NCBI GenBank assembly: GCA_905221345.1
Contig: CAJNCW010000003.1
Coordinates: 186,001-250,000 of the forward strand
DNA length: 64,000 nucleotides
Origin: a bacterium
GTDB lineage: Bacteria > Bacillota > Bacilli > Lactobacillales > Streptococcaceae
Direction of reading: 5' to 3'
Shown here: piece by piece, positions 18,227 through 28,135 of the stretch
Numbering within the stretch: position 1 is the stretch's first letter
Layout: every line of letters starts with the position of its first letter
Translations under genes and position numbers: made by a program
The notes under the pieces: generated by a model
Told to the model about the DNA's origin: nothing
What the model saw: the letters and a program-made list of their open reading frames with translations, nothing else
Database searches by the model: none

Positions 18227-19051
18227 ATGGATCTAAAGTTAAACGATATTTTGAATATAAGTGATCAAAATCAAAGAAAATTCAAGGTGAAATTTAATAA
18301 TTGGACGGGTGAAAATCCAATTCAGACCTATTTGAGAGACGAGGAAATAATTAATAACTACAACTTATTTTGGAGAACAAATAAGCGATATTTCAATGTT
18401 GGAGATATTGTCATAAATTTCATTAAGATTGATAATAACAAATGGTTATTAACTACTATAAAAGAAGTGAGTAAGGAACTTTTTGTTACTGAAGGACAAA
18501 ATTATGAAGGAATTGAACTAAAAGAATATTCAGCTCTTTTTGGTCGTCTAATTATTCGGTACAGAAAAGAATCTAGAGGTTCAGTTCTAAAGTATACAAC
18601 TTGTAAGGAAAAACTTGTGATAGAACAATTGTTATCAGATTCATTTGGAGGAGAAGAATTTCCGGGATATGATAATATTTCTTTATCTTACAAAGAATTA
18701 GAATTGATTTTACGTTTGAGAAAAAAAGATTGGATAACTGCTTTACAAAATCAAAAAGCTGTTTATCTTATTACGGATAAGCAGAATGGTAAATTATATA
18801 TAGGCTCAGCAACTTCAAACTATGGTATGCTTTTACAACGTTGGCAATCCTATGTGGATAATGGACATGGTGGCAATAAAGAACTTAGGATTTTAGTTGA
18901 AAAACAAGGGTTAAATTACGTTAAAGAAAATTTTCAATACTCTGTATTGGAAAACTATAACGGTAAAATAGATGATAAGTTTGTTTTAAAACGTGAATCC
19001 TGGTGGAAAGAAGTTTTAAAATCTAGGGAACATGGTTATAATGCGAACTAG
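18227..19051 (+). CDS. GIY-YIG nuclease domain protein of unknown role
   Basis: 274 residues from ATG 18227, which has GGGGGA 9 bp upstream; an ATG at 18209 is the alternative. The first ~165 residues are not recognised. The C-terminal ~100 residues form a GIY-YIG nuclease. AVYLITD and LYIGSA supply the two tyrosines, LLQRW the arginine, KRESWW the metal-binding glutamate, and GYNAN the final asparagine, so the active site looks complete. The gene is AT-rich compared with the flanking pot and alaS genes, which suggests transfer. It is followed 8 bp later by the broken PASTA gene. A restriction or defence role is possible but unproven. Confidence 0.75.
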   Translation: MDLKLNDILNISDQNQRKFKVKFNNWTGENPIQTYLRDEEIINNYNLFWRTNKRYFNVGDIVINFIKIDNNKWLLTTIKEVSKELFVTEGQNYEGIELKEYSALFGRLIIRYRKESRGSVLKYTTCKEKLVIEQLLSDSFGGEEFPGYDNISLSYKELELILRLRKKDWITALQNQKAVYLITDKQNGKLYIGSATSNYGMLLQRWQSYVDNGHGGNKELRILVEKQGLNYVKENFQYSVLENYNGKIDDKFVLKRESWWKEVLKSREHGYNAN

Positions 19052-19059
19052 GAGGGAAT

Positions 19060-20208
19060 ATGAATAATCTGAATGATTGGGAAAGAGATCTTCGAGATGC
19101 AGAACGAAATCAAGAATTAAGAAGACAAAATAATTTGTTAGAACAACAAAGATGGGAGCAGCAAGAATCTAACCAAAAACAACACGCTGCATTACAAGAA
19201 CAAAATCGTCTTGCTTGGAAGCAGAATGAGGCATTAGAGGAGAGAAATGAACTAGAACGTCAGCGCCAATGGGATGAGAAATTTAGACATGAAAGAGAGT
19301 TGGAACTACGTAAAGAGCAATAATATAAAGATAATATATTTGATTTAAAAAAACTATGGGCCAAAGCTGAAACTGAAGATGAGAGAGGGAGAATTCAGAT
19401 ACTCTTAGCAGAAGCAGAAACTGAGTATAATCAATATCTGTTTGAGAAAGAGAGAGAAAAAGAACAGGAAGAATTAGCAAGGCATCATCGAGAGAAAATC
19501 AAAAGAATAAAGCGGTTTTTCGGAATAGCTATAAGCTTACTTTTATTAGTGATAATTGGAACTTTTTTCATAGGTATGAGTAAGTCTAAATCATCTCATA
19601 ACAGTACTAAGCAATCAACACAATCATCTAATTCAGCAGCCTCCACAAGTTCTACAAAGCAAGCTTCTCTTGGTGGAAATAAATCTAAAGATAAACAAAC
19701 TTCATCAACAAGTTCTGACTCTTCTAGACCACAGCCTACAAAAGTATATATTGGAAACCTTATTGGTTTAAGTAAATCTGATGCTATATCAGAATTGAAG
19801 AGTAGAAAAATTACTGAGAATCATATAAAAGTTAAGGAAGAAGAAAGTAATGAATATTCTCCTGGTACAATTTTACGTCAGAGTTTATCGGAGGGAACTT
19901 TATATGATTTGAATGATTCATCCGATATTATTTTGACTGTTGCAAAAGAGCGAACTAGTGCTACAATGCCAAATTATGCAGGTTCAAGTTTAGAGTTTAC
20001 CAAAAATAATTTAACCCAAATTGTTGGTATTAAAGAAGCTAATATTGAAATAGTAGAAGTTTCAACTGCTCCTGAAGGTACCTCGGAGGGGACTGTAGTA
20101 GATCAAAGTCCGAAAGTAGGAGAGGAAGTTGATTTGAAACGTACACGAGTTAAAATTTCAATTTATAAGCCTAAAGCTCATCAAACATCACAAAGCAGAT
20201 CTAGATAA
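19060..20208 (+). pseudogene. Coiled-coil / TM / PASTA protein interrupted by one ochre codon
   Basis: The ATG at 19060 (AGGAGGG site) opens an 87-codon Glu/Gln/Arg-rich coiled coil that stops at TAA 19321-19323. The same frame is then open without another stop to 20208. It encodes more coiled coil, a membrane segment at about 19515-19575, a Ser/Thr-rich linker, and two PASTA-like domains at about 19740-19960 and 19965-20190. Without the TAA it would be one protein of about 382 residues; CAA to TAA is the simplest change because glutamines surround it. No good restart site follows. It lacks a kinase domain. It could be a pseudogene, a truncated coiled-coil protein, or a readthrough product. 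Confidence 0.75.
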
Positions 20209-20273
20209 ATTGAGCGGTTAATTTATAAAGCTAACTTATGGGAACTCATGCTATTGGTTAGAATGATTTTCAG

Positions 20274-20302
20274 TTGACGCAGACTTAAAAAAACGATATA
20301 AT
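20274..20302 (+). promoter_or_regulatory. Promoter of the T-box/alaS operon
   Basis: TTGACG (20274-20279), 17-bp spacer, TATAAT (20297-20302), just upstream of the T-box leader. Confidence 0.88.
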
Positions 20303-20308
20303 AAGAAA

Positions 20309-20491
20309 GTTGAGAATTGATTTTCAGTTGTCTTAGCCCAGAGAAATGGCGGTGCTGCGAGCCATCTAAGCTAGGAAGTCATGCTACTCAATCACACAAT
20401 TGCATAAGAATAAGAGAATGACAAGTTCATTGAATGAAGGTGGTACCGCGGTTTTTCGCCCTTCGTGATATGGACTTGTCTTTTGATTTTT
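20309..20491 (+). promoter_or_regulatory. Alanine T-box riboswitch
   Basis: The T-box core AAGGTGGTACCGCG is at 20437-20450. Stem I carries an AGAGAA bulge and the GGCGGTGCTGCGAGCC apical region near 20348. A GCT triplet at 20393-20395 sits where the specifier codon is expected and matches alanine. The terminator pairs GACAAGTTCAT (20420-20430) with ATGGACTTGTC (20470-20480), followed by a T-rich run. Uncharged tRNA-Ala would stabilise the antiterminator and allow expression of the next two genes. Confidence 0.92.
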
Positions 20492-20501
20492 GGAGGTGTT
20501 T

Positions 20502-20987
20502 ATGAAGACATTTCTCGTGAAACAAAAGTTTCGTCTTGGAGGCGAACGCTTTGATATCAAGGATGATAGAGGAGTAGTAAACTATCAGGTGGAGGGATCT
20601 TTTTTTCAAATTCCTAAGACCTTTACCATCTATGACGCCTATGGTGAGCAAGTCAGTGAGATTAGTAAAGAATTTTTCACCTTGCTTCCTCGCTTTACTA
20701 TTCAGCTACGAAACGGTTCAAATTTCGTCATTCGTAAGAAGTTGACCTTCTGGCGAGATAAGTATGAGTTTGATAATCTAGGGCTTCGTATCGAAGGCAA
20801 TATCTGGGATTTGAATTTCAAATTACTGGATGACCGTGATCAGTTGATTGCAGAAATCAGGAAAGAACTCTTCCATCTGACCTCTACCTACACCGTAACC
20901 GTCTATGAAGACTCTTATGCAGACCTAGTCATTTCCCTTTGTGTCGCGATTGACTATGTGGAAATGCTGGAAAGCCAATCAAATTAA
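20502..20987 (+). CDS. LURP-one-related (LOR/YxjI-like) protein
   Basis: 161 residues from ATG 20502 with GGAGG 7-10 bp upstream; a TTG at 20490 is unlikely. The sequence shows repeated strand-rich units (VKQKFRLGGERFDIKD, FRIP/FTIYD-type turns, IRKKLTFWRDKYEF) matching the LURP-one-related tubby-like beta barrel. The function of bacterial members is unknown. It lies between the alanine T-box and alaS with a 21-bp gap, so its expression should rise on alanine starvation. The N-terminus lacks a signal peptide. Confidence 0.8.
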   Translation: MKTFLVKQKFRLGGERFDIKDDRGVVNYQVEGSFFQIPKTFTIYDAYGEQVSEISKEFFTLLPRFTIQLRNGSNFVIRKKLTFWRDKYEFDNLGLRIEGNIWDLNFKLLDDRDQLIAEIRKELFHLTSTYTVTVYEDSYADLVISLCVAIDYVEMLESQSN

Positions 20988-21008
20988 ACAAGTAAATAAG
21001 GAGATATT

Positions 21009-23627
21009 ATGAAACAACTATCTAGTGCACAAGTACGCCAAATGTGGCTTGATTTCTGGGCGACCAAAGGTCACTCTGTAGAACCATCAGTAAGTTTGGT
21101 TCCTGTAAATGACCCAACTCTTTTGTGGATCAACTCTGGGGTAGCAACCCTTAAGAAATACTTTGACGGGACGATTATCCCTGAAAATCCGCGTATTACC
21201 AATGCGCAAAAAGCAATCCGTACCAACGACATCGAAAACGTAGGAAAGACTGCGCGTCACCATACCATGTTTGAAATGTTGGGGAACTTCTCTATCGGAG
21301 ATTACTTCCGTGACGAAGCCATCACTTGGGCTTATGAGCTTTTGACAAGCCCTGAGTGGTTTGACTTCCCAGCTGAAAAACTCTACATGACTTACTATCC
21401 AGATGATAAAGATTCTTATAACCGCTGGATTGAAGTAGGAGTGGACCCAAGCCACTTGATCCCAATCGAAGACAACTTCTGGGAAATCGGTGCGGGACCT
21501 TCTGGACCGGATACAGAGATTTTCTTCGACCGTGGAGAAGCATTTGATCCAGAAAATATCGGTATTCGTCTTCTTGCAGAAGATATTGAAAACGACCGTT
21601 ACATCGAAATTTGGAATATCGTTTTGTCACAATTTAACGCTGATCCAGCTGTACCTCGTAGCGAGTACAAGGAATTGCCACACAAGAATATTGATACGGG
21701 CGCTGGTTTGGAGCGTTTGGTGGCGGTTATCCAAGGGGCTAAGACAAACTTTGAAACTGACCTCTTCATGCCAATCATTCGTGAAGTTGAGAAATTGTCT
21801 GGTAAGGTCTACGATCAAGATGGCGACAACATGAGCTTTAAGGTCATTGCAGACCACATCCGTTCACTTTCATTTGCCATTGGGGATGGTGCCCTTCCAG
21901 GAAATGAAGGTCGTGGCTACGTTCTTCGTCGTCTCCTCCGTCGTGCCTCTATGCATGGTCAAAAATTGGGTATCAATGAGCCTTTCCTTTACAAACTCGT
22001 TCCAACTGTTGGAAAAATCATGGAAAGCTACTACCCAGAAATACTTGAAAAACGTGACTTTATCGAAAAAATCGTTAAGAGCGAAGAAGAGTCATTTGCC
22101 CGTACCCTTCATTCAGGTCAACACTTTGCCCAAGGCATCGTAGCTGACTTGAAAGAAAAAGGTCAATCTGTTATCGCTGGGCAAGATGTCTTCAAACTCT
22201 ACGATACATACGGATTCCCAGTTGAATTGACAGAAGAAATCGCTGAAGAAGCTGGGATGACTGTCGATCGTGAAGGTTTTGAAGCAGCCATGAAAGAACA
22301 GCAAGAACGTGCTCGTGCGTCAGCTGTCAAAGGCGGCTCAATGGGCATGCAAAACGAAACCCTTCAAAATATTACAGTGGAAAGTGTCTTCAACTACAAT
22401 GCTAGCCAATTGCCTTCTAAGTTGGTGGCTATAGTAGCGGATAATGCTGAAGTTGAAGCTGTTTCAGAAGGAACTGCCTCTCTTATCTTTGCGGAGACAC
22501 CATTCTACGCTGAAATGGGTGGACAAGTAGCTGACCACGGTCAAATCTTGGATGCTACAGGAAACCTTGTTGCTACTGTAACAGATGTTCAAAAAGCACC
22601 AAACGGACAACCATTGCACACAGTGGAGGTTCTTGCACCACTTGCTTTAAACCAAGAATACACCTTGGCAATTGATACCAATCGTCGTCACCGTGTCATG
22701 AAAAACCACACAGCAACTCACTTGCTTCACGCTGCCCTTCACAATATCCTTGGTCACCATGCGACACAAGCAGGATCTCTTAATGAAGTTGAATTCCTTC
22801 GCTTTGACTTTACTCACTTCCAAGCAGTAACTGCTGAAGAATTGCGTGCCATTGAACAACAAGTCAATGAGAAAATCTGGGAAGCGATCGCAGTGGAAAC
22901 TGTTGAGACAGATATTGATACGGCTAAAGAAATGGGAGCCATGGCTCTCTTTGGTGAAAAATACGGTAAAGAAGTTCGTGTTGTAACGATCGGTGACTAC
23001 TCTGTCGAACTTTGTGGTGGTACCCACGTTGGCAACACTTCTGAGATTGGTCTCTTCAAGATTGTCAAAGAAGAAGGAATCGGTTCAGGAACTCGCCGTA
23101 TCTTGGCAGTGACTGGTAAGGAAGCCTTTGAAGCTTACCGTGAACAAGAAGACGCTCTTAAAGCCGTCGCAGCAACCTTGAAAGCACCTCAACTCAAGGA
23201 AGTACCTCATAAGGTTGAAGGGCTTCAAGAGCAACTCCGTCAACTTCAAAAAGAAAATGCTGAGTTGAAAGAAAAAGCTGCAGCTGCAGCTGCTGGCGAT
23301 GTCTTCAAGGATGTGAAGGAAGTCAACGGACACAGTTATATTGCTAGCCAAGTTTCTGTATCAGATGCAGGTGCCCTTCGTACCTTTGCGGATAACTGGA
23401 AACAAAAAGACTACTCTGATGTGCTTGTCCTAGTTGCCGCTATCGGTGACAAGGTGAACGTTCTTGTAGCTAGCAAGACAAAAGATGTGCATGCAGGTAA
23501 TGTGATCAAAGAGTTGGCTCCAATCGTCGATGGACGTGGTGGTGGTAAAACAGACATGGCCATGGCAGGAGGAAGCAACCAAGCCAAGATCCAAGAACTC
23601 TTGGATGCAGTAGCTGGTAAATTGTAA
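21009..23627 (+). CDS. alaS: Alanyl-tRNA synthetase
   Basis: 872 residues, full length. The class II catalytic core is N-terminal, with motifs including [20 protein letters not shown] near residue 70 and GAGLERLV near 235. The editing domain carries the zinc/HxxxH motif [11 protein letters not shown] near residue 565 and CGGTHVGN near 665. The C-terminal coiled coil and DHHA1 domain end with [15 protein letters not shown]. It charges tRNA-Ala in the cytosol and is controlled by the T-box upstream. It ends at an imperfect terminator at 23634-23663. Confidence 0.97.
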   Translation: MKQLSSAQVRQMWLDFWATKGHSVEPSVSLVPVNDPTLLWINSGVATLKKYFDGTIIPENPRITNAQKAIRTNDIENVGKTARHHTMFEMLGNFSIGDYFRDEAITWAYELLTSPEWFDFPAEKLYMTYYPDDKDSYNRWIEVGVDPSHLIPIEDNFWEIGAGPSGPDTEIFFDRGEAFDPENIGIRLLAEDIENDRYIEIWNIVLSQFNADPAVPRSEYKELPHKNIDTGAGLERLVAVIQGAKTNFETDLFMPIIREVEKLSGKVYDQDGDNMSFKVIADHIRSLSFAIGDGALPGNEGRGYVLRRLLRRASMHGQKLGINEPFLYKLVPTVGKIMESYYPEILEKRDFIEKIVKSEEESFARTLHSGQHFAQGIVADLKEKGQSVIAGQDVFKLYDTYGFPVELTEEIAEEAGMTVDREGFEAAMKEQQERARASAVKGGSMGMQNETLQNITVESVFNYNASQLPSKLVAIVADNAEVEAVSEGTASLIFAETPFYAEMGGQVADHGQILDATGNLVATVTDVQKAPNGQPLHTVEVLAPLALNQEYTLAIDTNRRHRVMKNHTATHLLHAALHNILGHHATQAGSLNEVEFLRFDFTHFQAVTAEELRAIEQQVNEKIWEAIAVETVETDIDTAKEMGAMALFGEKYGKEVRVVTIGDYSVELCGGTHVGNTSEIGLFKIVKEEGIGSGTRRILAVTGKEAFEAYREQEDALKAVAATLKAPQLKEVPHKVEGLQEQLRQLQKENAELKEKAAAAAAGDVFKDVKEVNGHSYIASQVSVSDAGALRTFADNWKQKDYSDVLVLVAAIGDKVNVLVASKTKDVHAGNVIKELAPIVDGRGGGKTDMAMAGGSNQAKIQELLDAVAGKL

Positions 23628-23633
23628 TCAAGT

Positions 23634-23663
23634 AAAGATCTAACCATTAGGGTAGGTCTTTTT
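23634..23663 (+). terminator. Terminator after alaS
   Basis: AAAGATCTAACC / GGGTAGGTCTTT stem with one mismatch and one wobble, followed by T residues. Confidence 0.75.
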
Positions 23664-23671
23664 GTGCATAC

Positions 23672-23701
23672 AAAAAAGCCAAATCCGGTTGGATCTGGCT
23701 T
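23672..23701 (-). terminator. Terminator after the amylase gene
   Basis: AAGCC/GGCTT and ATCC/GGAT hairpin. On the minus strand it is followed by a T run (A run at 23672-23677). Confidence 0.8.
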
Positions 23702-23714
23702 GTAACTGATAGGT

Positions 23715-25163
23715 TTATTTTGTTGCCCAGACACTGACTGAACCCGCTGCTACTGGAAATTCTCCATAACCTTCAGCATTGATTGTAACTTGTGCTGGAT
23801 GATTTTCAAGGAGGTCAACAAAGGTTTGGTCAGCCCATTCTTGACCAACAAACATAGACTTGCTGTTTTCTTGGTCATTGGAGATAAGGACAGCGATTGG
23901 GGATTGATGTTCAGCACCTGAACGAACCCATCCGATACAGTTGGCATCGTCAAAGTAGTCTGTTTGCTCTCCATAGGCCCTGTCTTTTCGGATGGCTAGG
24001 AGACGATCAAGAACTTCTCTGAAATCTTGTTGAGCAAATTGCCCTGAAATGCCGTAATAGTCTCCGTAAAAGACACATGGAAGTCCATCTTGGCGTAATA
24101 GAATAAGGGCATAGGCAGCTGGCTTGAACCATTCTTCAACAGTAGACTCAAGGGCTTGTCCTCTTTGGGTATCGTGGTTCTCAACGAAGGTTACAGCCTT
24201 ATCAGGCTTGAGTTCAACCAAGCTATCGGTAAAGATAGTACGAAGGTCGTAACTTGCTCCAGCTTGACCAGCATCAAAGAGGTTTTGGTGGAGGCGAACA
24301 TCAACAAGATCAAAGCGCTCTTCTGTTTTCTCGAGATAGTCTAGATTGGCTTCCTTATCTGGATTCCAAAATTCAGCAAAAACATAGAAATCCTCGCCGT
24401 ATTTCTCCTTCATATCACGGATGAAATTACCCATAAAGAAGGAGTCGATGTGCTTAACGGCATCCAAGCGGAAACCAGCTACACCAGTCGTTTCCATGAA
24501 CCAGTCAGCCCAGTCATAGATGTTTTGGATGACTTCAGGATGCTTAAAGTCTAGGTCGGCATACATGAGGTAGTCGTAGTTACCGTTTTCGTTATCGACC
24601 AATTCCTCATTTGCCCAGCCCTTGTTGTCCCCTTGGATTAGGTAAATGCCAGACTTACGGCGCTTAGCATCGTAGTCTGTACCTGTGAAGTGGTACCAGT
24701 GCCAGTGGAAGTCATTATAGGTATTTTGTCGACCGTCGAAGGTGAAGTGGGTCCAGCCATTAATAGTAAAGGGCTCGCTTAGCTGAACGGTACGGTCCTC
24801 AGGGTCCACTTCAATAACCTGAAAGGCTTCCATATGATCGGCAGCAGCCTTGTGATTAAGCACCACATCGGCCATAGGTTGGATTCCATGCTCCTTGAGA
24901 GTTTGAATCGTTTGGAGATAGTCTTCTTTAAACCCATACTTGGTACGGACAGTCCCTTTTTGATGAAATTCACCTAGGTCAAAAAGATCGTAAACACCAT
25001 AGCCGACATCTTTTTCGTTGGTTGCCTTGAAGGCAGGTGGCATCCAGACATGGCTGATACCAAGGTTTACTAGGTGCTCTGCGTCATTTGTCAGTCGAGC
25101 CCAGTGTTGGCCGTCGTGAGGCAGATACCATTCAAAGTATTGCATAAGTGTCTGATTTTGCAT
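23715..25163 (-). CDS. amyA: Cytoplasmic alpha-amylase (GH13)
   Basis: 482 residues, no signal peptide, so it acts inside the cell on imported or stored alpha-glucans. GH13 motifs are DVVLNHKA near residue 98, GFRLDAVKH with the nucleophile Asp near 230, FAEFW with the acid/base Glu near 262, and FVENHDTQ near 326. The length and MQNQTLMQYFEW start match liquefying-type bacterial amylases. It has its own promoter on the minus strand with TTGCCT and TAGAAT, overlapping a LacI-type operator, so maltose or catabolite control is likely. Confidence 0.93.
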   Translation of the reverse strand: MQNQTLMQYFEWYLPHDGQHWARLTNDAEHLVNLGISHVWMPPAFKATNEKDVGYGVYDLFDLGEFHQKGTVRTKYGFKEDYLQTIQTLKEHGIQPMADVVLNHKAAADHMEAFQVIEVDPEDRTVQLSEPFTINGWTHFTFDGRQNTYNDFHWHWYHFTGTDYDAKRRKSGIYLIQGDNKGWANEELVDNENGNYDYLMYADLDFKHPEVIQNIYDWADWFMETTGVAGFRLDAVKHIDSFFMGNFIRDMKEKYGEDFYVFAEFWNPDKEANLDYLEKTEERFDLVDVRLHQNLFDAGQAGASYDLRTIFTDSLVELKPDKAVTFVENHDTQRGQALESTVEEWFKPAAYALILLRQDGLPCVFYGDYYGISGQFAQQDFREVLDRLLAIRKDRAYGEQTDYFDDANCIGWVRSGAEHQSPIAVLISNDQENSKSMFVGQEWADQTFVDLLENHPAQVTINAEGYGEFPVAAGSVSVWATK

Positions 25164-25196
25164 TGTTTTTCCTCTTGCTTATCAATGTTGTGTTTT

Positions 25197-25233
25197 ATTC
25201 TACCATAAAGTTTAGAACTAGGCAAACGTTTGC
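25197..25233 (-). promoter_or_regulatory. Amylase promoter with MalR/CcpA-type operator
   Basis: The palindrome GCAAACGTTTGC (25222-25233) overlaps the -35 box (minus-strand TTGCCT, 25225-25220). A 17-bp spacer then leads to TAGAAT (25202-25197). The operator matches the core recalled for pneumococcal MalR sites and also resembles a cre site. No other gene is present between 25164 and 25399. Confidence 0.75.
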
Positions 25234-25399
25234 GCAATATTCTATACTCATTTCTGAAATTGTCTATTTTTATCGATTAAAATCTCTCTTTCCATCACAA
25301 GGGAAAGGATGTTTTGCTGAAAAAGTAAATGGAATAAACTTATTTTAACAAAAATGACACTCAGTAAACTAAAGTACAGCTGGTTAAACGGTTTCTTTT

Positions 25400-25428
25400 T
25401 TGAGAATTGTCACAAAATTTGCTATAAT
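25400..25428 (+). promoter_or_regulatory. Promoter giving a probable leaderless transcript
   Basis: TTGAGA (25400-25405), 17-bp spacer, TATAAT (25423-25428). The next ATG begins at 25436, where transcription should start, so there is no room for a ribosome site. Confidence 0.78.
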
Positions 25429-25435
25429 AGTAGCT

Positions 25436-26599
25436 ATGAATAGGATTAGAGTCAGCAGACGTGTTGAAAAAAAGCTAGCTAAGGGTCTAGTTCTTTTGGA
25501 AGCAAGTGATTTAACAGATATTGATCTGACGGATCAGGCAGTAGAAGTTCTTAGTCAAGACGGAAAGTTTTTAGGGAGCGCCTATCTTTCTCAGCAGAAC
25601 AAGGGCATTGGCTGGATGGTCAGTAAGGAAAAGGTTAGCTTTAACCAAATCTTTTTTGAAGCTCTGTTTCGTAAGGCCAAGGAAGTTAGAAAGCCTTATT
25701 ATCAGGATGACTTGACTACTGCCTTTCGCCTTTTTAACCAAGAGGGGGATGGCTTTGGCGGTCTGACTCTTGATCTCTATGGAGATTATGTGGTCTTTTC
25801 TTGGTACAATTCCTATGTTTACCAGATTCGTGAGCTTATAGTAAAGGCTTTCAAGGAAGTTTTTCCTGAGGTCTTGGGGGCTTATGAGAAGATTCGTTTT
25901 AAAGGTCTAGACTACGAGTCCGCCTATGTTTATGGTGAGGAAGCGCCAGATTATTTTACTGTTCTTGAGAATGGCGTGCTCTATCAAGTCTTTATGAATG
26001 ATGGCTTGATGACAGGGATTTTCCTGGACCAACATGAGGTTCGTGGGAGTCTGGTTGACGGTCTAGCCATGGGCAAATCCTTGCTCAATATGTTTTCCTA
26101 TACGGCGGCCTTTTCAGTTGCTGCAGCTATGGGAGGTGCCAGTGAGACGACTTCTGTCGACTTGGCCAAACGGTCCAGAGAGCTATCAGAAGCTCATTTT
26201 CAGGCAAATGGATTCAGCACGGACAATCATCGTTTTATCGTCATGGATGTCTTTGAATATTTCAAGTATGCCAAGCGAAAAGGCTTGACCTATGATGTGA
26301 TTGTGCTTGATCCTCCGAGCTTTGCCCGTAATAAAAAACAAACATTTTCTGTGGCGAAGGATTATCACAAGTTGATTTCCCAGAGTCTAGAGATTTTAAA
26401 TCCGGGAGGCATTATCATTGCTAGTACTAATGCTGCCAATGTTTCCCGCCAGAAATTTACAGAACAAATTGATAAAGGTTTTGCAGGAAGAAGGTATCAG
26501 ATCTTGAACCAATATGGTCTTCCAGCAGACTTTGCCTATAATAAAAAAGATGAAAGCAGTAATTACCTCAAGGTGATTAGTATGAAGGTTAGTAGATGA
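25436..26599 (+). CDS. Class I SAM-dependent rRNA methyltransferase (RlmI-like)
   Basis: 387 residues from ATG 25436; the longer frame to 25400 overlaps the promoter. An N-terminal PUA-like region (residues 1-75) leads into a Rossmann methyltransferase domain. This has [18 protein letters not shown] for SAM binding near residue 222, and VLDPPSFAR, the catalytic-type DPP motif, near 290. RlmI-type enzymes make 5-methylcytosine in 23S rRNA; the exact target here is inferred from family only. The stop overlaps aroD by ATGA, so it leads the aro operon. Confidence 0.85.
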   Translation: MNRIRVSRRVEKKLAKGLVLLEASDLTDIDLTDQAVEVLSQDGKFLGSAYLSQQNKGIGWMVSKEKVSFNQIFFEALFRKAKEVRKPYYQDDLTTAFRLFNQEGDGFGGLTLDLYGDYVVFSWYNSYVYQIRELIVKAFKEVFPEVLGAYEKIRFKGLDYESAYVYGEEAPDYFTVLENGVLYQVFMNDGLMTGIFLDQHEVRGSLVDGLAMGKSLLNMFSYTAAFSVAAAMGGASETTSVDLAKRSRELSEAHFQANGFSTDNHRFIVMDVFEYFKYAKRKGLTYDVIVLDPPSFARNKKQTFSVAKDYHKLISQSLEILNPGGIIIASTNAANVSRQKFTEQIDKGFAGRRYQILNQYGLPADFAYNKKDESSNYLKVISMKVSR

Positions 26600-27273
26600 A
26601 ATTAGTCGTTTCAGTAATGCCAAGAAGTTTAGAAGAAGCGCAAGAACTGGATGCCACAAGATATGAAGATGCCGATATCATCGAGTGGCGTGCGGACTTT
26701 CTTGCAAAGGACGCTATTTTACAGGTAGCACCCGCTATCTTTGAGAAATTTGCAGGACGTGAACTTGTCTTTACCCTTCGGACCCGCACTGAGGGAGGAG
26801 AAATCGAACTTTCCTCAGAAGAGTATGTTCAAATCATCAAGGAAGTGACCCAACTCTACCAACCAGACTATGTGGATTTTGAGTATTTCAGCCACAAGGA
26901 TGTTTTTGAGGAAATGTTGGATTTTCCAAATCTGGTCTTGAGTTATCACAATTTCCAAGAAACACCTGAAAACATGATGGAAATCTTGTCTGAATTGACC
27001 AGCTTGACTCCAAAAGTAGTGAAGGTATCGGTAATGGCAAATACAGCTCAGGATGTTTTGGATCTGATGAATTATACGCGAGGTTTCAAGACACTCAATC
27101 CTGAGCAAGAGTACGTGACTATTTCCATGGGGAAAATTGGCAAGGTTTCTCGTATCACTTCAGATGTAACAGGTTCCAGCTGGTCTTTTGCTAGTATGGA
27201 TGCAGTCAGTGCGCCGGGTCAGATTTCCTTATCAAGTATGAAAAAAATCAGGGAGATTTTGGATGAAGCTTGA
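26596..27273 (+). CDS. aroD: 3-dehydroquinate dehydratase, type I
   Basis: 225 residues. Catalyses the third step of the shikimate pathway through a Schiff base. IEWRADF lies near residue 30, SYHNF supplies the catalytic histidine near 116, and VVKVSVMA supplies the lysine near 140. GKIGKVSRI and APGQISL form the phosphate/carboxylate pocket. It is coupled to the preceding methyltransferase and overlaps aroE by 11 bp. Confidence 0.95.
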   Translation: MKLVVSVMPRSLEEAQELDATRYEDADIIEWRADFLAKDAILQVAPAIFEKFAGRELVFTLRTRTEGGEIELSSEEYVQIIKEVTQLYQPDYVDFEYFSHKDVFEEMLDFPNLVLSYHNFQETPENMMEILSELTSLTPKVVKVSVMANTAQDVLDLMNYTRGFKTLNPEQEYVTISMGKIGKVSRITSDVTGSSWSFASMDAVSAPGQISLSSMKKIREILDEA

Positions 27274-28117
27274 TGGCTATACACGTTTAGCTGCAGTTGT
27301 TGCAAATCCCATCAGACACTCTATTTCACCCTTAATCCACAATAGGGCCTTTGAGGCGACAGCTACCAATGGTGTCTATGTGGCTTGGGAGATTGAAGCG
27401 GGTGACTTGGCAGAAACAGTCGCCAACATTCGCCGTTACCAGATGTTTGGGATCAATCTCTCCATGCCTTACAAGGAGCAAGTGATTCCTTATCTGGATG
27501 AGTTGAGTGATGAGGCTCGTTTGATTGGGGCGGTCAACACAGTTGTTAATCAAGATGGAACGTTAATTGGATATAATACAGATGGCAAGGGATTTTTTAA
27601 GAGCTTGCCTTCTTTTACAATCTCGGATAAGAAAATGACTATTCTGGGAGCAGGTGGTGCGGCCAAGTCCATTTTGGCTCAGGCTATTTTGGATGGCGCC
27701 AGTCAGATTTCTGTTTTTGTGCGTTCAGCTTCTATGGAAAAAACAAGACCTTATCTAGACAAGTTGCAGGAGCAGACAGGTTTTAAAGTGCACTTGTATG
27801 CTTTAGAAGATGTTTCTGAACTGCAATCAAGGATTGCTGAGTCGGACCTGCTCGTCAATGCGACTAGTGTGGGAATGGATGGCAAATCATCCTCAGTTCC
27901 TGAAAGCATAGTCTTACCAGAAACTCTATTGGTGGCAGATATTATTTACCAACCCTTTGAGACCCCATTTTTGAAATGGGCTAGAAGTCAGGGCAATTCA
28001 GCTGTCAATGGTCTAGGAATGTTGCTCTATCAAGCTGCTGAAGCTTTTCAACTGTGGACAGGTAAAGAAATGCCGACAGACGAGATTTGGCAGTCCTTAA
28101 CAGAAAAATATAAATAG
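27263..28117 (+). CDS. aroE: Shikimate dehydrogenase
   Basis: 284 residues. It reduces 3-dehydroshikimate with NADPH. The N-terminal substrate domain has [13 protein letters not shown] near residue 15 and [10 protein letters not shown] with the catalytic Lys near 70. NTDGKGF contains the conserved Asp, and GAGGAAKS near 128 is the dinucleotide loop. The C-terminal [17 protein letters not shown] is typical. AroE overlaps aroD, supporting co-translation. Confidence 0.95.
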   Translation: MKLDGYTRLAAVVANPIRHSISPLIHNRAFEATATNGVYVAWEIEAGDLAETVANIRRYQMFGINLSMPYKEQVIPYLDELSDEARLIGAVNTVVNQDGTLIGYNTDGKGFFKSLPSFTISDKKMTILGAGGAAKSILAQAILDGASQISVFVRSASMEKTRPYLDKLQEQTGFKVHLYALEDVSELQSRIAESDLLVNATSVGMDGKSSSVPESIVLPETLLVADIIYQPFETPFLKWARSQGNSAVNGLGMLLYQAAEAFQLWTGKEMPTDEIWQSLTEKYK

Positions 28118-28135
28118 TGAAAAGGAGACCCTACT

